Assembly: GCF_030818415.1 (NCBI RefSeq)
Contig: NZ_JAUTAE010000001.1
Coordinates: 64,501-128,500 of the forward strand
Length of the DNA: 64,000 nucleotides
DNA from: Sphingomonas sp. SORGH_AS_0950
Lineage (GTDB): Bacteria > Pseudomonadota > Alphaproteobacteria > Sphingomonadales > Sphingomonadaceae
Direction of reading: 5' to 3'
Made by a program: the position numbers and the translations under genes. The notes under the pieces were generated by a model that saw nothing but the letters and a program-made list of their open reading frames with translations, was not told the origin of the DNA and made no database searches. Of the stretch, positions 27,356 to 37,168 are shown in pieces; positions within the stretch are counted from its first letter, which is position 1, and every line of letters begins with the position of its first letter.

Positions 27356-27505
27356 CCCTGGCCGGGCGCGCGGACGGTTCAGGCGGCGCGGCTTATAAAT
27401 ATGTATCGGCATGACAATTTCGTCAGGCAAGAAAAATTTGCCTGTGCCGATTGAGGCGTCATGGAAAGTCGCTACGCTCGGCCCCTTCTTGGGGTGGGGA
27501 CGATA

Positions 27506-30301
27506 ATGTTCGGACGTGCGTTACTGGTGACTATGCTGTTGTCGTCGGCAAATGTTGTGCAGGCGAGCGACAAACCTCTTTACCAGCCGGTGCCGGACTG
27601 GGTGAAGCTGGCTCCCGCGCCCGATACCAAGAGTCTGACGGCGGACAGTCCCGCGACGCTGATCGCCGACGCGCAGGTGCGGCTGGGCGACGGGATGAGC
27701 TGGTCCTATTTCGAACAGGCCACGCGCGCCAATTCGGTCCAGGCGCTGTCGCAGGCGGGGACGATCAGCCTGTCCTGGCAACCCGCGCATGGCGATCTGA
27801 TCATCCACGGCGTCGACATCATCCGCGACGGGGAGCGGATCGACGCGCTGAAAGGCAAGCAGTTCACCGTCCTGCGCCGCGAACAGGGGCTGGAGCGGAT
27901 GTCGATGGACGGGATGCTCACCGCGACGCTGGCGGTCGAGGGGTTGCGGGAGGGCGACATACTCGACGTGCGCGCATCGCGTACCGTCAAGGACCCCAGC
28001 CTGATGGGCAACAGCATGGGCAATGCGCCGCTGCTGGCGCAACCGGTCAAGATCGGCTTTTCACGCGCGCGCCTGCTCTGGCCGCAGAAATCGGCGGTCC
28101 AGTGGCGCGCCTATCTGACCGGGGCCGATCCCGTGGTCGGCGATGCCAATGGCTGGCATGAACTGGTCTTCGCCCAGCCTTTCCCGCGCCAGCCCGACAT
28201 CGCCCCGCAGGCGCCGGGACGCTATGCACGGCCCGGCTTTGTCGAGGCTTCGACCTTCGCCGACTGGCCGAGCGTGTCGAAGGTCGCGGTCACGCTCTAC
28301 AAGACCGACGGACTGATCCCGGCGGGCAGCCCGCTCGCCGCCGAGGTTGCCCGGATCGCCGCCGCTGAAAAGGACCCCCGCCACCGTGTCGCCGCCGCCC
28401 TGGCGCTGGTGCAGGGCAAGGTCCGTTATCTGTTCAACGGCATGAACAACGGCAATTATGTCCCGCAGAAACCGACCGAAACCTGGTCGCTTCGCTATGG
28501 CGACTGCAAGGCCAAGACGCTGTTGCTGCTCGCCATGCTCCACGAATTGGGGATCGAGGCGGAACCCGCGCTCGCCAATATGGAGGGGGGCGATATGGTG
28601 TCGCGGCGGCTGCCGTCGTTCGCGGCGTTCAACCATATCTTCGTCGTCGCGACGGTCGGCGGCGAGAAGCTGTGGCTCGACGGGACGGGCGCGGGCACCC
28701 AATATGAGGATCTGGGCGACAGCCTGCCGTTCCGCTGGGTCCTGCCGTTGCGGGCCGAGGGCGCGCAGCTGGTCGAAATGCCCAGTCGCGCCCCCGCGCG
28801 GCCCGAAATGGAGGCGACGCTCAACATCGACCAGCGCGGCGGCCTGAACATCGCCGCCCCCGCCGACATCCGCATGACCTTTCGCGGCGGTGTCGCCGGG
28901 CAGATCAAGACGCTGGCCAGCGGGCTGGACAAGCAGAAGCTGCGCGAATTGTTCGGCCATGTCGCCCCGCGCGTCGGGGAGGACCACATCGTCCTGACCG
29001 ACAGCAACGTCACGTTCGACGATTCGGCGGGCACGGCGACGGTGGCCCTGAGCGGGATCGCGAACCCGTCCTGGAATTATGCGCAGCGCCGCTATAGCGA
29101 CCAGACCGAGAATTTCTCCAATCTCCGCCTGCCCGACCGCTCGCGCGAGGCGTGGAAGGATGTTCCCGTCGCGACGGGCAATCCCGGCCACGCGCTGCTC
29201 ACCTATTCGGTCCGCCTGCCCGGCGATGGACAGGGCTTCGAGATCGAAGGGCCCGCGACGCTTGACGCGGCGCTGCCCGGTGGGCGGGTCAAGACGACCA
29301 CGACCCTGGCGGGCCCCTTGCTGACGGTGCGGACCGAACGTCTGACCAGCGGCGCCGAGATCGCACCCGCCGACTTCCCGGCCGAACGGACGCGGCTGGC
29401 GGAATTGCGCAACAAGCGGATGATGGTGCGGACCCAGCCCGGCTATCCCGGCCCGTGGCGCGGGATCGAGGCGGCACGGCGCGCGCATCTGTATGACACG
29501 GTGCTCCAGCGTTATGCCTCGCTGATCGCCGAGCGGCCCGACGATCCCGAACGCTATGCCGCCCGCGCACAGTTCCAGAGCCATATCCTCGACCGTCAGC
29601 AGGCGCTGGCCGACTGGAACAAGGCGATCGCCATCCAGGCGAGCGCGCCCTATCTCTATGACCGCGCCAATGTGCATCTGGCGCTGGGCGATCGGGCGGC
29701 GGCCATCGCCGACCTGAAGGCGGCGCGCGATCTGGACCCCGGCAATATCGGTTATCTCCAGCGTCTGGGCCTGGTGATGGCGCGGGCGGGGCAGGGCGAT
29801 GCCGCGCTTGCCATGATCGAGCCGCAGGTCGAGGAAGGGGGCGAGAACCTGACCGGCGTCCTGATGGCCAAGGCCGAGGTGCTGGCGGCGACGGGCAAGG
29901 GCGAGGCCGCGCTGGCCGCGATCGACCAGGCGATGGAGCGCGAGCCCGACAATGGTCGCCTGCTCAACGAACGCTGCTGGACGGCGGGGACGCTGAACTT
30001 CGGGCTGGAAACCGCGCTCGCCAATTGCAACCGCGCGATCGAGATGGGCGGACAGATCAGCGCGATGGCGCTCGACAGCCGGGCGATGGTGTATTTCCGC
30101 CAGAACGATCAGGCGCGCGCGCTGACCGACCTGAACGCCGCGCTCGACCAGCGTCCCGAGAGCGCGGAAAGCCTGTTCATGCGCGGCGTCGTCCTGACCC
30201 GGCTGGGCAAGGCGGGCGAGGCGGCCGCCGATCTGCGCGACGCCCGGCTGCTCGATCCGCAGGTCGATGCGACCTATGCCCGCTGGGGGATCAAGCCCTG
30301 A
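27506..30301 (+). CDS. DUF3857 / transglutaminase-like / TPR protein
   Basis: The 931-residue exported protein has a signal peptide (to about residue 20) and an N-terminal DUF3857 beta domain (about 40-240). A transglutaminase-like papain-fold domain follows, with catalytic triad Cys334 (YGDCKAKT), His377 (FNHIFV) and Asp392 (LWLDGTG). A beta-rich middle and C-terminal TPR repeats (about 680-930) follow. The domain order is common in Sphingomonas and Bacteroidetes; the reaction is not established. ATG 27506 is preferred over ATG 27461 because GGGGTGGGGA is suitably spaced and the signal peptide starts there. A strong terminator follows. Confidence 0.85.
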   Translation: MFGRALLVTMLLSSANVVQASDKPLYQPVPDWVKLAPAPDTKSLTADSPATLIADAQVRLGDGMSWSYFEQATRANSVQALSQAGTISLSWQPAHGDLIIHGVDIIRDGERIDALKGKQFTVLRREQGLERMSMDGMLTATLAVEGLREGDILDVRASRTVKDPSLMGNSMGNAPLLAQPVKIGFSRARLLWPQKSAVQWRAYLTGADPVVGDANGWHELVFAQPFPRQPDIAPQAPGRYARPGFVEASTFADWPSVSKVAVTLYKTDGLIPAGSPLAAEVARIAAAEKDPRHRVAAALALVQGKVRYLFNGMNNGNYVPQKPTETWSLRYGDCKAKTLLLLAMLHELGIEAEPALANMEGGDMVSRRLPSFAAFNHIFVVATVGGEKLWLDGTGAGTQYEDLGDSLPFRWVLPLRAEGAQLVEMPSRAPARPEMEATLNIDQRGGLNIAAPADIRMTFRGGVAGQIKTLASGLDKQKLRELFGHVAPRVGEDHIVLTDSNVTFDDSAGTATVALSGIANPSWNYAQRRYSDQTENFSNLRLPDRSREAWKDVPVATGNPGHALLTYSVRLPGDGQGFEIEGPATLDAALPGGRVKTTTTLAGPLLTVRTERLTSGAEIAPADFPAERTRLAELRNKRMMVRTQPGYPGPWRGIEAARRAHLYDTVLQRYASLIAERPDDPERYAARAQFQSHILDRQQALADWNKAIAIQASAPYLYDRANVHLALGDRAAAIADLKAARDLDPGNIGYLQRLGLVMARAGQGDAALAMIEPQVEEGGENLTGVLMAKAEVLAATGKGEAALAAIDQAMEREPDNGRLLNERCWTAGTLNFGLETALANCNRAIEMGGQISAMALDSRAMVYFRQNDQARALTDLNAALDQRPESAESLFMRGVVLTRLGKAGEAAADLRDARLLDPQVDATYARWGIKP

Positions 30302-30367
30302 ACCTGAAGTAGCGGGTCGGGCCTTTGCCATCGACTCGCCCCGCAACGCCGACAGCGTTTCTTCCAA

Positions 30368-30395
30368 GCCGGACGGTCCGCCGTCCGGCTTTTTT
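30368..30395 (+). terminator. Rho-independent terminator after the DUF3857 gene
   Basis: A perfect 9-base-pair stem GCCGGACGG / CCGTCCGGC with loop TCCG is followed by six T residues, 66 bases after the stop codon. Confidence 0.93.
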
Positions 30396-30442
30396 CGTGC
30401 ATCCACCAATAAATAAAGAAATTTTCGATTGACTGAATATCG

Positions 30443-30448
30443 TATAAT
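30443..30448 (+). promoter_or_regulatory. Possible -10 box (TATAAT) upstream of the TonB receptor
   Basis: A perfect TATAAT lies in an unusually AT-rich stretch (30410-30480), 57 bases before the receptor start codon. The TTGACT at 30429-30434 is only 8 bases away, so it is not a normally spaced -35 box. Confidence 0.4.
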
Positions 30449-30504
30449 GTAGTTGGCAGAAACGGGAGAATAGACGCAAAATTGCTCGGAAGGGGGCATC
30501 TAAC

Positions 30505-33447
30505 ATGGTATGTGGCAGAAATTGGCGGCGATCGGCCGCTTTGGTTGCGCTGGCGACCGGATTGGTGACGGCGAACGGCGCGGCGGCGCAGCAGACGCGG
30601 TTGAGCAATCCCGATGACGCGGCGGCGGGCGAGGACGTCGTCGTCACCGGCACGCGCATCAAGCGCCCGGACCTGACCAGCAACAGCCCGCTGACCAGCG
30701 TCAGCTCGCAGGAGCTGACCCTTCAGGGCACCAACAATATCGAGAACGCGCTGAACCGCCTGCCGCAGTTCACGGCGGACGCGAACGAGAATGTCTCGAA
30801 CAGCTCGAACGGCACCGCGCAGATCAACCTGCGCAACCTCGGCTCGAACCGCGTGCTGACGCTGGTCAACGGCCAGCGCCTGTTGCCGACCCAGGCGATG
30901 GACCTCAACTTCATCCCCTCCGCCATCGTGGAGCGGGTCGATATCGTTACCGGCGGCGCCTCGGCCGTCTATGGTTCGGATGCGGTGTCGGGCGTCGTCA
31001 ACTTCATCCTGCGCGACAAGCTCGACGGCTTCCGCCTGGATGCGCAGACCAGCATCGCCGACCACACCAACGACAACCAGTTCCTGCGCGGGATCGTGTC
31101 GGCGCGCGGCTATCAGACCGCACCCGAACATGTGTTCGACGGTGCGAAGCAGGACATCAACGCCGCGTTCGGCAAGACGATGCTCGACGGGCGGCTCAAC
31201 ATCACCGTCTTCGGCGGCTATCGCCATACCGAGCCGGTGCTCCAGTCGACCCGCGATGTGTCGGCCTGCGCGCTCAACAGCGAACTGACGACCTTCAGCT
31301 GCGGCGGGTCGAGCAACACCCCCTATGGTACCTTCACGCCGCTCGCCGGTCCGCTGGCGGGGCAGAAGCTGACCAACAGCAAGGACGGCACCAAGACCTG
31401 GGTGCCCTATGACAACAGCTACACCTATAATTACGCGCCGCTGAACTATATCCAGCGCAGCGGCGAGCGGTACAATGCCGGTGCGTTCCTCCACCTCGAC
31501 ATTTCGAAGGCGGCGGAAATCTATGGCAGCTTCATGTACATGGACGACCGCAGCTTCTCGCAGGTCGCTCCCTCCGCGCTCTGGTTCGGTCAGACCTATG
31601 CCGTGACCTGCAACAACCCGCTGATGAGCGCCAGCCAGCAACAGGCGCTGTGCGGCGCCGCCGCCGGCACCGCGACGACGCAGAATACGCTGGTCGGCTA
31701 TCGCCTCGGCGGCAGCGGCACCCTGCCGCGTCGCGACGATCTCCAGCATCATTACTACCGCTCGATGGTCGGCGTGCGCGGCGATATCGGCCACGGCTTC
31801 AACTATGACGTCAGCGTGCTGCGCTCGGTCGCGCATTATGACGAGCAGTATATGAACGACGTCAATGTCGTGAAGGCGCAGCGCGCGCTGCTCGCCGTGC
31901 CGGACGGCAAGGGTGGGGCGGTCTGCCAGTCGGTACTCAACGGCACCGATACCGCCTGTACCCCGATCAACGTCTTCCAGGCGGGCGGGCTGACCGGCCA
32001 GCAGGCGCAATATCTCTATGCGCCAACGACGACCTGGGGGCGCTACGGCCTGAACGTCATCTCGGGCGCTATCACCGGAGACCTGGGCACTTTCGGCATC
32101 ACCAGCCCCTGGGCCAAGGACGGCATCAACATCGTGCTGGGCGGCGAGCATCGTCGCGAGACGCTGTACTTCACCGGCGACGAGGTGGCCAAGCAGGCGG
32201 GCACGCAGGACTCGGACGGCATCATCGCGGTCAATGAGGGTTTCGGCGAGATCGAGGTTCCGATCGCGCAGGACTCCGCGATCGGCAAGTCGCTGACGCT
32301 CAACGGCGGTTTCCGCTATTCGGCCTATAAGAACAACCAGCGTTCGACCGGCTATTCGTCGCGGTACAACGCCTTCACCTATAAGGGAGAGCTGAGCTGG
32401 CAGGTGATCGACCCGATCCGCCTGCGGGCCAGCTTCAACCGCGCCATCCGAGCGCCCAATATCAGCGAACTGTTCGACAACCTGTCGCTGGGCAACGTCA
32501 ACGCGGTCGACCCCTGTGCCGGTGCGAAGCCCACCGCGTCGCTCAGCGCCTGTCAGCTGACCGGCGTCACCGCCGCCCAGTATAATAGCCGCCTGGTCAT
32601 CGAATGCCCGTCCGGTCAGTGCACGGGGCAAACGGGTGGCAATCGCAACCTGAAGCCGGAAACGGCCGATACCTATACCGCCGGTATCATCCTGACACCG
32701 CAGGGTGGCCGCAACCTGTCCTTCTCGGTCGATTACTTCAACATCAAGGTGAAGGACTATATCGCCAGCATCGATACGAACACGATCATCGGCCAGTGCT
32801 TCTCGACCGGCAGCCCCTATTATTGCGGGCTGTTCCATCGCGATCCGGTGACCGGCTCGATCTTCGGTACCGGCTATGTCACCTCGACCAAGCTCAACAC
32901 CGGCTATCTGAAGACCTCGGGCCTGGACATCGCCAGCAACGTGATGATCCCGCTGGGTGGTCTGGGCCGTCTCTATGGCGACTTCCTTGGCACCTATCTG
33001 TTCCAGCAGGCGAATCAGCCGCTGCCCGGCGGCGACAGCTATGACTGCAAGGGCCTGTTCGGTTATGCCTGCGGTCAGCCGACCCCGGTATGGCGTCACA
33101 ATGTGCGCATGACCTGGAAGCCGGACGGGAAGACCAGCCTGTCGCTCAACTGGCGTTATATCGGCCCGACCAACAATTCGGCGACGTCGAGCAACAGCTT
33201 TCTGAACAGTAAGTCGTCAGATCCGATCGACGCACACCTGCCGGCGTACAGCTATTTCGACCTGACCGGCGCGGTCGAGGTCAATCGCAACCTGACGCTG
33301 CGTATCGGTGCGAACAACCTGCTGGACAAGAGCCCGCCCGCCCTCGCTTCGGGCGTGCTGAACCTGTTCGGCAACGGCAACACCTATCCGGGCGTCTATG
33401 ACGTGCTGGGCCGCCGCATCTTCGTGGGGGCGACCGTCAAGTTCTGA
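30505..33447 (+). CDS. TonB-dependent receptor
   Basis: The 980-residue outer-membrane receptor has a signal peptide (to about residue 28), a TonB-box-like segment (EDVVVTGTRI, near 47), a plug domain with RNLGSNRVLTLVNGQR and VDIVTGGASAVYGSDAVSGVVNFIL, and a large barrel ending VGATVKF. Energised by TonB-ExbBD, such receptors import bulky or scarce ligands such as siderophores, vitamins or oligosaccharides. Several Cys pairs in extracellular loops suggest disulfides. The ligand is unknown. Proximity to the GH35-like and DUF3857 genes is compatible with a glycan or peptide ligand. A G-rich ribosome binding site precedes ATG 30505. Confidence 0.93.
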   Translation: MVCGRNWRRSAALVALATGLVTANGAAAQQTRLSNPDDAAAGEDVVVTGTRIKRPDLTSNSPLTSVSSQELTLQGTNNIENALNRLPQFTADANENVSNSSNGTAQINLRNLGSNRVLTLVNGQRLLPTQAMDLNFIPSAIVERVDIVTGGASAVYGSDAVSGVVNFILRDKLDGFRLDAQTSIADHTNDNQFLRGIVSARGYQTAPEHVFDGAKQDINAAFGKTMLDGRLNITVFGGYRHTEPVLQSTRDVSACALNSELTTFSCGGSSNTPYGTFTPLAGPLAGQKLTNSKDGTKTWVPYDNSYTYNYAPLNYIQRSGERYNAGAFLHLDISKAAEIYGSFMYMDDRSFSQVAPSALWFGQTYAVTCNNPLMSASQQQALCGAAAGTATTQNTLVGYRLGGSGTLPRRDDLQHHYYRSMVGVRGDIGHGFNYDVSVLRSVAHYDEQYMNDVNVVKAQRALLAVPDGKGGAVCQSVLNGTDTACTPINVFQAGGLTGQQAQYLYAPTTTWGRYGLNVISGAITGDLGTFGITSPWAKDGINIVLGGEHRRETLYFTGDEVAKQAGTQDSDGIIAVNEGFGEIEVPIAQDSAIGKSLTLNGGFRYSAYKNNQRSTGYSSRYNAFTYKGELSWQVIDPIRLRASFNRAIRAPNISELFDNLSLGNVNAVDPCAGAKPTASLSACQLTGVTAAQYNSRLVIECPSGQCTGQTGGNRNLKPETADTYTAGIILTPQGGRNLSFSVDYFNIKVKDYIASIDTNTIIGQCFSTGSPYYCGLFHRDPVTGSIFGTGYVTSTKLNTGYLKTSGLDIASNVMIPLGGLGRLYGDFLGTYLFQQANQPLPGGDSYDCKGLFGYACGQPTPVWRHNVRMTWKPDGKTSLSLNWRYIGPTNNSATSSNSFLNSKSSDPIDAHLPAYSYFDLTGAVEVNRNLTLRIGANNLLDKSPPALASGVLNLFGNGNTYPGVYDVLGRRIFVGATVKF

Positions 33448-33472
33448 CGATCGTCTTTGCCGGAATAAGAAC

Positions 33473-33502
33473 GGGCTCCTTCCACCGATGTGGAAGGAGC
33501 CC
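33473..33502. terminator. Bidirectional hairpin between two convergent TonB receptors
   Basis: A perfect 13-base-pair stem GGGCTCCTTCCAC / GTGGAAGGAGCCC with loop CGAT lies between the convergent stops at 33447 and 33565. T tracts on both sides are weak, so it is probably a two-way terminator of moderate strength. Confidence 0.8.
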
Positions 33503-33564
33503 GAAGTTTGTCGGGAGAGGATGGCGGAGCCGATCGGCTCCGCCGGGCCTGCCGAAGCAGAGGG

Positions 33565-36500
33565 TCAGAACGTTCCGCGCAGACCGATCAGGAACTGGCG
33601 GCCGGGCTTGTACTGGGTGAAGGTGGCGTTCTCGAACTGGAAATAGGACCGCAGCGTCGCGTTGGTGAAGTTGGCGACGTTGATGGTCAGCTGCGGCGCG
33701 CCGGGCATGCCGAACAGCTTGTCCAGGTCGAAGGACGACGAGAAGTCATAGGTGGTGAAGTCGGTGCCGAACAGTGCGGCATTGGGAATGCCGTTCTGCG
33801 CCGCGCCGCTGTTCTGTGCGCCCTGACGCGAGGTGGTGGCGACGCGCAGCATCACGCCGTTCTTCTCGTAATAGCCGGTGATGTTGTAGGTGAAGGGCGC
33901 GACGCCGAACGCCACGGCGGGGCCGTCGCTGCGCTGGTCGACGATGGTGGCGTTGGCGTTGAAGCCGAAGCCGGTGATGCCGATCGCGCGGGTCAGGAAG
34001 TCGAGCGGCTGGACCCACTGGAATTCCAGGCCGTTGATGGTCAGCTTGTTGGGCACGTTGACCTGCGAGGTGACCTGCACCTGCGCCTGGTTGGGCCCGC
34101 CGCGCGCGTTGATCGCGATCTGCTGCGTCGAGTTCAGCGTGTCATAGGTGATGCCATATTGCGCCAGGTTCGAGAAGGGCACCGTCGAGATCGCGGTCGT
34201 CGTGAAGCCCTCGATCGACTTGCGGAAGGCGTTGAAGCTGATCACGCCCTCCCGCCCGGTATAATATTCGAAGCCCAGGTCCAGATTGGTCGACAGATAG
34301 GGCGCCAGCGCCGGATTGCCGATCGAGGCCTGGTCGGCCGAGGGGGCGCCGAAGTTGACGCCCGGCAGCTGCGCCGACGGGTCGGGCCGGGTCATCGTCC
34401 GCGAGCCCGCGACACGCACCACCGCATGCTCGCCAATGTCATAGGCCAGCGTCGCGGCGGGCAGCCATTCCGAATAGACGTTGCGCGTGTTGGCGATGTT
34501 CACGATGCTGGGATAGCGGCTGCCATCGGGCAGCGAGGCGCCCGAGGCGGTCGTGTTGCGCGGATCGGGCAGCGAGACGCGGCCCGAGATCGTCTGGATC
34601 GTGTTGACGTAGCGCACGCCGACATTGAAGCGCAGCGTGTTGCCGCCCAGTTCCTGCGCGCCGTTGACGGTCGCAAAGGCCGACTTGACGATCTCGCGGA
34701 TATAGCCCGCGCTCGCGCCGGTGTTCGCGCCGCCATTTTCGGGGGCGTTGTCGTGATAGAATTGATAGTTGCTCGCCTTGGCGAAGGCGGGCCAGTTGAC
34801 CGTCACGAACCCGGCGGGCCCTGGCATCAGATAGCTCGACGCGGCGCTGTTAGGGATCAGCGACCCGCCATAGCTGACCGGTCCGCTCATCCCCGCCGTA
34901 TAGCCGGTGCCATAGCCCGGATAGGTGGGATAGCCGGCGGGCGCCGCGCCGGGCGCGTTCAGGCCCTCGCAGGGCGGCTGCGAATTGGGGGAGGGGACCG
35001 CGACGTTGGGATTGTTGCCGCACACCGCGTTCTGCCAATATTGGCTGTTGTCGAAGCCCCGGATGCGCCGCGCGGTATTGTCGAACGCGCCGCCGATCTT
35101 CACGTTGAGCGCGGTGTCGCCCCAGGTCAGGTCGCCGCGCATCCCCTTGTTGATGTACAGCCGCCGCTCGTCCTGAAGGTTGACGCGGCTGCCCGCATTC
35201 CAGCCGAAATTCTTCGGGTCGTTCAGGTCGAGCGCGCTGGTGATCGTCGGGATGCCGCCGTCGTTCGAATAGGTGACGGTGTTGCCGGCGCCCAGCGGGG
35301 TGGTCATGCCGACGGTCGGGCTTTCGCGGTGGAAGGTCGAGCGCGCGTAATTGCCCTGGATGTTCAGCTTGAGCTTGTCGTTGATCTCCCACTCGCCGCC
35401 GGGATTGACGCTGAACAGGTGCGTCGTCTCGGTATAGGGGCGGAATTCGTTGAAGAACTGGACATTGGCGAAGGTGCCGCCGGTCACGGTGCAGCCCGCG
35501 CTGCAATCCGCCTTGTCGAAGGTCAGGTTGGTCGGGATGATCGCACCGTTGCGGACGATCCAGGCCATGTTCTCGCGCGTCAGCTCGTTCTTCTTGAAGC
35601 CGTACAGGCCGTCAATGTAGAAATGCAGCTGGTCGGTGGGGCGATATTCGGCGCTGACGATCGCGTTGATGCGGTCGCGGGGTCCGCGGATGCTGGTGAC
35701 GCGGCCCAGGCGCGGCAGCAGGCCGTTGTCGATCTGCTGGATGGTCGCGCCTGGATTGTTGGCGAGCAGGAAGTTGCGGTCGATCGTCGTGCCTGCCACC
35801 AGGCCGCCGCCCGCGCCTGCGGGCACGACCGATGGGATCGTCCAGTTGCCGCCGCCGGTGCTGTTGCATCCGCTGGTCGCGCCGCACTGCGCGGCGGTCA
35901 GCGCGGGGTTGGTATAACCGATCGTCTCGAAGCCGCGCGTGTCGGTGAACAGCCGCTGCGCCGAGACGCCCGCCAGGATGCCGACGGTGTCGTTGCGCCA
36001 GCTGCCGATCAGCGATCCGCGCGCCCCGATCCGGTCCTCGGGCGTCTGGTTGGATGCCTGGACGTTATAGGCGACGAACGAGGTCTGGCGATCGAAGGGC
36101 CGCGCCGAGCGCAGGTCGATATTGCCCGCCGCACCGCCTTCGAGCAGGTCGGCGGTATAGCTCTTGTTCACGGTCAGCTTGGTGAACAGGTCGGTCGGGA
36201 AGAAGCTGAGGTCGACCGAGCGGTCGGTGCCTTGCGCGTCGGTCGCGCCCGAGGAGGCGACGGCGATCGGCGCACCGTTCAGCGTGACGTTGGTGAAGTT
36301 CGACCCCAGGCCGCGAATGGCGACGTTGGTGCCTTCGCCGGTCACGTCGCGGGTGATGGTCACGCCCGGAATGCGGTTGAAGGACTCGGCGATGTTGGTG
36401 TCGGGGAACTTGCCGATATCCTCCGCGAAGATCGAATCGGTAAAGCCGGTCGAGGCGCGCTTGGCGTTGGTCGACTTGGCCAGGCTCGAGCGATAGCCGG

Positions 36501-36711
36501 TGACGACGATGTCCTCGCTCGTCGTGCCCTGGGTCTGGTCGGTCTGCGGCGCGGGGGGCGTCGACGGGCCATTGTCCTGGCCGTCGGCGGGAACCTGTTC
36601 CTGCGGCGGCGGCACCGCCTGGGCGAGCGCGGTCGACGCGCTCATGGCACCGGCGGCGGTCGCGCACAGCAGGGCCAGGCGGCGCAGGCGGATGGGGGGC
36701 ACAGTCCTCAT
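33565..36711 (-). CDS. TonB-dependent receptor (large sphingomonad/Caulobacter type)
   Basis: The 1048-residue outer-membrane receptor has a signal peptide ending near STALAQ, a Pro/Gln-rich linker, a TonB box (SEDIVVTGYRSSL, near 70) and the plug motifs SIFAEDIGKFPDTNIAESFNRIPGV and NVAIRGLGSNFTNVTLNG. The barrel ends in IGLRGTF. This plug signature marks the subfamily common in polysaccharide-degrading sphingomonads and Caulobacter. It is encoded beside the GH67/ManD/transporter genes and shares promoter elements with them, so import of glucuronoxylan-derived oligosaccharides is the best guess. The ATG at 36711 follows AGGACC. Confidence 0.93.
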   Translation of the reverse strand: MRTVPPIRLRRLALLCATAAGAMSASTALAQAVPPPQEQVPADGQDNGPSTPPAPQTDQTQGTTSEDIVVTGYRSSLAKSTNAKRASTGFTDSIFAEDIGKFPDTNIAESFNRIPGVTITRDVTGEGTNVAIRGLGSNFTNVTLNGAPIAVASSGATDAQGTDRSVDLSFFPTDLFTKLTVNKSYTADLLEGGAAGNIDLRSARPFDRQTSFVAYNVQASNQTPEDRIGARGSLIGSWRNDTVGILAGVSAQRLFTDTRGFETIGYTNPALTAAQCGATSGCNSTGGGNWTIPSVVPAGAGGGLVAGTTIDRNFLLANNPGATIQQIDNGLLPRLGRVTSIRGPRDRINAIVSAEYRPTDQLHFYIDGLYGFKKNELTRENMAWIVRNGAIIPTNLTFDKADCSAGCTVTGGTFANVQFFNEFRPYTETTHLFSVNPGGEWEINDKLKLNIQGNYARSTFHRESPTVGMTTPLGAGNTVTYSNDGGIPTITSALDLNDPKNFGWNAGSRVNLQDERRLYINKGMRGDLTWGDTALNVKIGGAFDNTARRIRGFDNSQYWQNAVCGNNPNVAVPSPNSQPPCEGLNAPGAAPAGYPTYPGYGTGYTAGMSGPVSYGGSLIPNSAASSYLMPGPAGFVTVNWPAFAKASNYQFYHDNAPENGGANTGASAGYIREIVKSAFATVNGAQELGGNTLRFNVGVRYVNTIQTISGRVSLPDPRNTTASGASLPDGSRYPSIVNIANTRNVYSEWLPAATLAYDIGEHAVVRVAGSRTMTRPDPSAQLPGVNFGAPSADQASIGNPALAPYLSTNLDLGFEYYTGREGVISFNAFRKSIEGFTTTAISTVPFSNLAQYGITYDTLNSTQQIAINARGGPNQAQVQVTSQVNVPNKLTINGLEFQWVQPLDFLTRAIGITGFGFNANATIVDQRSDGPAVAFGVAPFTYNITGYYEKNGVMLRVATTSRQGAQNSGAAQNGIPNAALFGTDFTTYDFSSSFDLDKLFGMPGAPQLTINVANFTNATLRSYFQFENATFTQYKPGRQFLIGLRGTF

Positions 36712-36916
36712 GTCAGGTCCTCTCGGTCGGTCCGCTGCCCTTCGCCGGGACATGCGGCTATTCGAATGTTGATGGCGGTCGGGGCGATCAGGCGTCGGGC
36801 GAGCGGTGCGGCAAGGCGGCCGATGATGCGGACCGCGTGACGCCCGATCGGGTCGGGCATGATGATGCCATGGATGTCATTCCGCTTCCCCTCACAACCG
36901 TCTGATGCGGCTTCGT

Positions 36917-36930
36917 TGATAGCGGTATCG
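36917..36930 (-). promoter_or_regulatory. LacI-type operator candidate (TonB receptor promoter)
   Basis: TGATAGCGGTATCG contains the near-palindrome GATAGCGGTATC (10 of 12 positions symmetric). The same TGATAGCGGTA core occurs, inverted, at 39314-39327 between GH67 and manD, and TGATAGCGCTA occurs upstream of GH9. This points to a shared LacI-family regulator that is not encoded in the window. Confidence 0.5.
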
Positions 36931-36939
36931 TCAGGCCTA

Positions 36940-36974
36940 TTGGTCTGTAAGTCAAATGAAATTGGCTAGACCAA
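36940..36974 (-). promoter_or_regulatory. GntR-like half sites near the TonB receptor promoter
   Basis: TTGGTCTG at 36940-36947 and the near-palindrome TTGGCTAGACCAA at 36962-36974 contain GGTC and GACC half sites, as in operators of FadR-subfamily GntR regulators. The reverse complement CAGACCAA recurs at 39326-39333 upstream of manD and GH67. Confidence 0.4.
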
Positions 36975-37168
36975 AGCATCCCGGCGAAGAATTTTGCTTG
37001 TCTGCAAGCTGTTATCGATTGCGGGCCGCCATTCGCGGGCGCCATGGTCGCGGTGCGGTCGGCGCAGGGATCTGCAAGGCAGGTCGGTCATGCCGTCCGC
37101 TCGCGCCGACTCCCTACAGGCGGCCGGACCAAAGGCGTCGCGATGGTCCGGCCTCGCTCCGCCTCCGG

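Larger units (their letters stand above)
36712..37168. other. Intergenic region upstream of the second TonB receptor
   Basis: About 457 bases lie between the receptor start and the 3' end of the GH67 gene. The part at 36900-36975 is AT-richer and holds the LacI-type and GntR-type elements listed separately. The receptor promoter should lie here. The rest (36976-37168) shows no convincing gene on either strand and no clear terminator for GH67. Confidence 0.6.

Noticed and set aside
30429..30448. TTGACT/TATAAT as a sigma-70 promoter for the first TonB receptor
   Set aside because: The boxes are only 8 bases apart, far from the required 16-18. Only the TATAAT was kept as a weak note.
33490..36840. 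Long open frame (1116 codons) on the plus strand across the second TonB receptor
   Set aside because: Shadow of the receptor gene: low-complexity Arg/Gly/Asp/Val composition, no recognisable domain, and no ribosome binding site.
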